Below the pieces are notes generated by a model. It was not told the DNA's origin. It worked only from the letters and a program-made list of their open reading frames with translations, and ran no database searches. From contig JAGZJZ010000025.1 of the NCBI GenBank assembly GCA_018365455.1, positions 1 through 64,000 of the forward strand: a DNA stretch of 64,000 bases. The letters run 5' to 3'. This document shows, piece by piece, positions 59,447 through 64,000 of this stretch. Made by a program: the position numbers and the translations under genes. Within the stretch, counting starts at the first letter, position 1. Each line of letters begins with the position of its first letter. The DNA comes from Clostridiales bacterium (GTDB lineage Bacteria > Bacillota > Clostridia > Lachnospirales > Lachnospiraceae).

Positions 59447-62400
59447 ATGAACGAATCAGATGTTAATTTAAATAAAATGACCCAGCAGGATATTGCAGTT
59501 GTGGGAATTGGAGCAAGGTTTCCTAATGCTGAGTCAGTAGATGAGTATTGGGAGAATTTAACAAATGGGGTTGACTGTATTGGTGAAGTGCCTCTTAAAA
59601 GAAAGGAATTTACTGCAGCATATCTGCGCTCAAAGGATGTTTGTTTCCAAGAAGCAGGATTTCCAAGGGCGGGGTATCTGGAATGTATTGATGAATTTGA
59701 TTATGAATTTTTTGGAATATCCCCAACAGAGGCTAAATTAATGAATCCTAATCAGCGGATATTTCTGGAGGTTGCCTGGGCTGCTATGGAGGATGCGGGT
59801 TATTCACAAGACAAAGTGAAAGGACAAAATATTGGGGTTTATACCGGATTCATTGGAGAAAATAATTATGAAAGATTAATTCAAGATATCTGCCCGGAAT
59901 TATTGCCTTCGTCAGTTACAGGTAATTGTACACCAATGGTAGCCAGCAGAGTATCCTATCAGTTTGACTTAAAAGGTCCCAATATGATTATAAATACATC
60001 CTGTTCTTCTTCCCTGACTGCCATACATCTGGCATGTCAGGGAATAAGAAATGGAGAATGTGAAGCTGCAATAGCAGGCGGGGTACAGGTATATCCTTTA
60101 ACATACAGAGAATTGCTCATTGGGGTGGAATCACCGGATGGAAGATCAAAACCTTTTGATAATGATGCAAATGGCACTGGGATAGGTGAAGGAGCCGGGG
60201 CAGTAGTATTAAAATCCTTATGCCAGGCTCTAAAAGAAGGGGATGTGATTTATGCCGTGATAAAAGGCAGTGCGGTCAACCAGGACGGGACATCCATAGG
60301 CATTTCAGCTCCAAACCCATGTGCACAGGCAGAGGTATTACAAAAAGCCTGGGAAACTGCAGGGATCGATCCATTAAATATATCTTATATTGAGGCTCAT
60401 GGAACAGGTACAAAACTTGGGGATCCAATAGAAATTGATGGTATCAAAAGGGCATTTTCTATATATACAAGCAAAAAAAAGTTCTGTGCAATAGGATCGG
60501 TTAAATCTAATATAGGACATTTAGATGGAGCAGCCGGAATTGCCGGGTTTATTAAGGCTGTACTATGCATAAAAAATCATAAAATTCCGCCTACTTTACA
60601 TTACAAGTCACCAAATCAAAATATAGACTTTGAAGATACACCAGTTTTTATAAATAATAAATTATTAGAATGGGAAAGTAAGGGTTATCCAAATCTTTGT
60701 GGAGTAAGTTCATTTGGAATAAGTGGTACGAATTGTCATGTTGTCCTGGAAGAGTTTACAGGGAATGATTTAATGTTTCATGAAACTGAAAACAATACTT
60801 CTCAGAATCAAATTTTTACAATTTCTGCAAAAACAGAACAAGCTCTGTTCAGAATAATAGAAAGTTATGTAAAATTTCTTGAAACAAAAGCCACACTGAA
60901 TGAAATATGTTTTTCCACATATAAAAACAGGAGCCACTATAAAGTAAAATTAGCTATAGCCTGTACAGATAAAAAAATTTTAAAAGAGAAACTTCTTATG
61001 TTGCTAGAGCAAGGATTAGGAAATTATCCTGAACAGGATATCTATTATACAAAAGCAAGTCAAATAACTACGAATTGGAATAACGCTAATATACAAGAAT
61101 ATTATTGTCCTAACCTAAGAATACATTTGCCGCCATACTCTTTTGAAAAAAGCAAATGTTGGTTAGATAAGCCACGAAATTTAGGGTTAGTAACAGATAA
61201 CCATAATTTTGAAATAAATCAAAAGTCAGATAAAAGTTTAACCACAGATATTACTGCTGTAAAGCTTCAAATAACCAATTTATTTACAAATGTTCTTGGT
61301 TTTACGGATATTAGTGAAAATGATGACTTCTTTTCTTTTGGTGGAGATTCAATTTCCTCACTATCTGTTATTAATGTTATAAATAGCAAATATAATATTG
61401 ATATTGACCAGGAAGAATTTTCTGACAATGCTACCATTGAACAATTGACTAATTTGATCTTGAAAAAATTACAAAATATTTCTTTGCTGACATGTTATGA
61501 GAAAACAGAACCTCATGAGAAGTATCCGGCTTCCTCAGCTCAAAAAAGAATCTATATTTCTTCTAAATTTAAAAATAACAGTACAGACTATAATATTCTG
61601 AGTGCATACATCATTGCTGGTGAATTAAATATAAATAAACTTGAACGTGCATTCAAAAGTGTTATTGACAGACATGAGGCTTTAAGGACTAATTTTGTTA
61701 TAGAGGAAGATACAATTGTTCAGATCATACATCAAAATATAAATTTTAATCTTGTATATGAGACTAAACCCGATTTTAATCTATTAAAAGAGGCACAGAA
61801 ATATAATAAGGTATTTAATCTCGAATCCGGACCATTAATAAATGTTAACCTAATACAGTATGAGAAAAAAAAATATTATCTTATAACCAATATACATCAT
61901 ATAGTAACAGATGGAATATCCAATAATATAATTATGGATGAAATAATAAAATTTTATGGTGATTTGCCAATTGAAAATAACTTTCTTAATTATAAAGATT
62001 TTTCAGAATGGCAGAATCGCTGTATCCAAGATGGGTTATATAAAAAACATGAAGAATACTGGATAAATAAATTAACACCGTATCTTACATACGCTAAGGA
62101 GAAGGAAGATCTAAGAGAAGTAGAAAGCGGCAGTAAAACCTTATTTTTAAAATTAGATACTAAGCTTTATAAAGCTTTGATTGATTATTGCAAAAATTCA
62201 AAAATTACTTTATTTATGTTACTGCTATCTGGTTATATGATATTAATACACAGATATATGAGAAAGAATCTGTTAACAGTGGGAATTGTTTTATCGGGAA
62301 GAAACAGACCTGAATATGTAGGTACGATAGGGGTATTTGTAAATACTTTGCCCATTGTGGCAACTATATCCGGGAGGGAGACTTTAAAGGATATTTTGAT

Positions 62401-62836
62401 GCAGGTAAAGCAAAATGCCACGGAAGCATATGCTCATCAGGAATATCCGCTGGAAATTTTAGTAGAACAACTTGGATTACAAGGCTCAGAATTTCCTTTA
62501 TTTGATAATGTGATTGTGCTCCAGAACTATCCAAAAACAAAATTTGATATTGATAAAGCAAAAATAAGTTATTGTGAGTTAGAAGATACTTCATCTAAAT
62601 ACAATCAATTAGTAAATTGCTATGAATGTGACAATTCCATCACGATCAGTTTAAATTACAGTAAAGACATAAATCAGGCAGAAAATATGGAATACTACCT
62701 GAAAGACTTCGTATATATATTGGAGCAGATTACCATTTCCCATGACACGAGGGTTGATAACATTAAAATATCCCAACCAAACAGAATTTGTATGAGTAAG
62801 AACAGGAAGGTTCCAGATAGAGAGGTGTCAGATTGA
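59447..62836 (+). CDS. trans-AT PKS-NRPS hybrid, KS-ACP-C
   Basis: 1129 residues. A modular ketosynthase (about 12-440) with Cys186 in NTSCSSSL, His318 in EAHGTGT and His358 in SNIGHLDGAAG; a linker without AT, KR or DH ending in IHLPPYSFEKSKCWL (about 559-572), typical of trans-AT modules; an ACP with Ser635 in FGGDSISSL; and a condensation domain (about 675-1110) with NIHHIVTDGIS. One malonyl extension from the free AT at 4172 would be followed by amide formation with an amine-bearing partner. There is no keto-reducing domain, so a beta-keto product or modification in trans is expected. A ribosome binding site (AGGAGGTAAG) precedes the ATG. Confidence 0.93.
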   Translation: MNESDVNLNKMTQQDIAVVGIGARFPNAESVDEYWENLTNGVDCIGEVPLKRKEFTAAYLRSKDVCFQEAGFPRAGYLECIDEFDYEFFGISPTEAKLMNPNQRIFLEVAWAAMEDAGYSQDKVKGQNIGVYTGFIGENNYERLIQDICPELLPSSVTGNCTPMVASRVSYQFDLKGPNMIINTSCSSSLTAIHLACQGIRNGECEAAIAGGVQVYPLTYRELLIGVESPDGRSKPFDNDANGTGIGEGAGAVVLKSLCQALKEGDVIYAVIKGSAVNQDGTSIGISAPNPCAQAEVLQKAWETAGIDPLNISYIEAHGTGTKLGDPIEIDGIKRAFSIYTSKKKFCAIGSVKSNIGHLDGAAGIAGFIKAVLCIKNHKIPPTLHYKSPNQNIDFEDTPVFINNKLLEWESKGYPNLCGVSSFGISGTNCHVVLEEFTGNDLMFHETENNTSQNQIFTISAKTEQALFRIIESYVKFLETKATLNEICFSTYKNRSHYKVKLAIACTDKKILKEKLLMLLEQGLGNYPEQDIYYTKASQITTNWNNANIQEYYCPNLRIHLPPYSFEKSKCWLDKPRNLGLVTDNHNFEINQKSDKSLTTDITAVKLQITNLFTNVLGFTDISENDDFFSFGGDSISSLSVINVINSKYNIDIDQEEFSDNATIEQLTNLILKKLQNISLLTCYEKTEPHEKYPASSAQKRIYISSKFKNNSTDYNILSAYIIAGELNINKLERAFKSVIDRHEALRTNFVIEEDTIVQIIHQNINFNLVYETKPDFNLLKEAQKYNKVFNLESGPLINVNLIQYEKKKYYLITNIHHIVTDGISNNIIMDEIIKFYGDLPIENNFLNYKDFSEWQNRCIQDGLYKKHEEYWINKLTPYLTYAKEKEDLREVESGSKTLFLKLDTKLYKALIDYCKNSKITLFMLLLSGYMILIHRYMRKNLLTVGIVLSGRNRPEYVGTIGVFVNTLPIVATISGRETLKDILMQVKQNATEAYAHQEYPLEILVEQLGLQGSEFPLFDNVIVLQNYPKTKFDIDKAKISYCELEDTSSKYNQLVNCYECDNSITISLNYSKDINQAENMEYYLKDFVYILEQITISHDTRVDNIKISQPNRICMSKNRKVPDREVSD

Positions 62837-64000
62837 AAATTGCTTTAATTGTACCTCAATATGATTTAGTATCGAAAGAAAAACTAGAACTTTATGGCTG
62901 GGAAGGTATGAGGGAATATAACGCCAGGAAGAAACTTTGGTCTACGCCTCATCTTGGTTTACTTACGGTTGCAGGTATGCTTCCCAAAGATATTGAGATC
63001 ACTTATTATGATTTAAATTCCCAAAAGTATATAAATGACAATTGCGATTGGGCATTCTTGTCTCCTTCTACTAGCCAGGCAGTACAGGCATATGAATTGG
63101 CGGATCTTCTTCGTGGACAAAATATAAAAATTATGATGGGTGGAGTTCATGTTTCAATACTGCCGGATGAAGCTCTTCATCATGCAGATACCGTAATCAT
63201 CGGAGAAGCTGAATTAGTAATGGAAGATTTTATATCTGATATGCTCCGTGGAACTACAAGAAGAGTCTATGAGAGTAATGTAAAACCCAGGCTTTATGAA
63301 ACACCTGTACCCAGGTATGATCTGGTCAGATATCATTCATATGCAAGCTTTCCAATGCAGATCTCCAGGGGCTGCCCCCACCAATGCAGTTTTTGCATTT
63401 CTTCCAAAATGTATGGTAAAAAAGTGCGAAGAAAAAAGATCCGGCAGGTTGCAGCAGAAATTGAAAGCATTTTAAATTACAGGAAGAAGCCTGTTCTCTT
63501 TTTCACAGATGATAATCTGTTAATTGATGAGAAATTTAGCATAGAATTTCTTAACCTACTCCAAAGCTATCATGTAAGATGGTATGGATTCAGTGATGCA
63601 GGAATAGGTTTTAAGAATCATATGCTTGAACGGCTATATGAGTCAGGATGTATGCAATTACTGATCGGTTTTGAAAGTCTGAAGGAGGAAAATCTGTCAC
63701 AACTTAACCAGTCCAATTGGAAAAAAAATAAGAGAAAAAATTATGAGACCATAATTTCCAATATACAGAGCTACGGGATAGGTGTTGTGGGAAGTTTTGT
63801 GATCGGTTTGGGGAATGAAGACCAGGAATATTTTAATCTATTATTTCAATTTATCATGAATACAAATATTTATGCCACTAATATTACAATGCTTACGCCC
63901 TTTCCTGGAACTAAGGTATTTGAAATGATGAAGCAGCAAAATAAAATTACTACATATGACTGGAGAAGGTATAACGGATTCGAACTGACATTTAAACCGG
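62833..64000 (+). CDS. B12-binding radical-SAM enzyme, copy 5 (3' end cut by window)
   Basis: Paralogue of the 2848/20100/23059/24357 proteins, and the last gene visible. It starts with TTG at 62833, overlapping the stop of the PKS gene (TTGA), with AGAGGTG upstream. The first 389 residues show a cobalamin-binding domain (GGVHVSILPDEA, IIGEAELVMEDF) and the cluster motif ISRGCPHQCSFC. The window ends within the C-terminal segment, about 40 residues short of the paralogues' length. Its position directly after the KS-ACP-C protein suggests it acts on that module's product. Confidence 0.92.
   Translation, partial: MKIALIVPQYDLVSKEKLELYGWEGMREYNARKKLWSTPHLGLLTVAGMLPKDIEITYYDLNSQKYINDNCDWAFLSPSTSQAVQAYELADLLRGQNIKIMMGGVHVSILPDEALHHADTVIIGEAELVMEDFISDMLRGTTRRVYESNVKPRLYETPVPRYDLVRYHSYASFPMQISRGCPHQCSFCISSKMYGKKVRRKKIRQVAAEIESILNYRKKPVLFFTDDNLLIDEKFSIEFLNLLQSYHVRWYGFSDAGIGFKNHMLERLYESGCMQLLIGFESLKEENLSQLNQSNWKKNKRKNYETIISNIQSYGIGVVGSFVIGLGNEDQEYFNLLFQFIMNTNIYATNITMLTPFPGTKVFEMMKQQNKITTYDWRRYNGFELTFKP

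Overview
The window is AT-rich Bacillota-type DNA, most likely from a strictly anaerobic clostridial species (Lachnospiraceae or Clostridium-like). The grounds are strong AGGAGG-type ribosome binding sites, frequent TTG/GTG starts, a LoaP-type NusG paralogue, and many oxygen-sensitive enzymes: at least nine radical-SAM proteins, a 2-hydroxyacyl-CoA dehydratase with its ATP-driven activase, a U32-family protein and ferredoxin-like proteins. Almost all of it reads as one large hybrid polyketide / nonribosomal-peptide gene cluster on the + strand, which runs off the right edge. No tRNA, rRNA, CRISPR array, transporter, phosphopantetheinyl transferase or classical type I thioesterase domain was seen.

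Left block (1-11640): a radical-SAM/SPASM protein, an XRE-type regulator, a FabZ-like dehydratase, a DAHP synthase without a regulatory domain, a B12-binding radical-SAM enzyme, a free-standing malonyl-type acyltransferase, a set of three 2-hydroxyacyl-CoA dehydratase-type subunits with activase, an enoyl-CoA hydratase homologue, a membrane-anchored alpha/beta hydrolase and an AraC regulator with an effector-binding domain. A good terminator follows. On the minus strand sits loaP, encoding a processive antiterminator that faces away from the main operon.

Main operon (12775 to the right edge, about 51 kb, all + strand apart from two insertion sequences): S-adenosylmethionine synthetase; four ketosynthase-like proteins (two with a full Cys-His-His set, two short and apparently non-catalytic); a rifampin-phosphotransferase/PEP-synthase-like enzyme; three B12 radical-SAM enzymes; a hydantoinase plus carbamoyl-amino-acid hydrolase pair; a ClbP-like membrane peptidase; a DUF362-ferredoxin protein; an acyl carrier protein; a divergent NodU-type carbamoyltransferase; a tryptophanyl-tRNA synthetase paralogue; an SGNH/TPR-like protein; two archaeosine-synthase-like radical-SAM proteins; a BtrH-like acyltransferase; aspartate 1-decarboxylase (PanD); and a 3027-residue NRPS (A-T-C-A-T-C-A-T plus a terminal BtrH-like domain). 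Next come an aminotransferase, an NHL propeller, another carrier protein, another B12 radical-SAM enzyme, a methyltransferase-like protein, a GyrI-like protein, a free condensation domain, a U32-family protein, a free peptidyl carrier, a KS-ACP-C hybrid synthase lacking an AT (trans-AT), and a further B12 radical-SAM enzyme cut by the window edge.

The central biochemical reading is that all three NRPS adenylation domains lack the Asp that holds an alpha-amino group and share nearly the same pocket residues. With PanD immediately upstream and a dihydropyrimidinase/ureidopropionase-type pair in the operon, they probably load three beta-alanine (or substituted beta-amino acid) units. MetK and the B12 radical-SAM enzymes suggest C-methylation of the scaffold, the BtrH-like domains suggest release by transfer to an amine, and the ClbP-like peptidase suggests a prodrug that is unmasked outside the cytoplasm. 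Two related IS110-family elements of equal length (about 1.58 kb) interrupt the operon, each with a conserved non-coding end that looks like a bridge-RNA gene. I do not recognise the product of this cluster.
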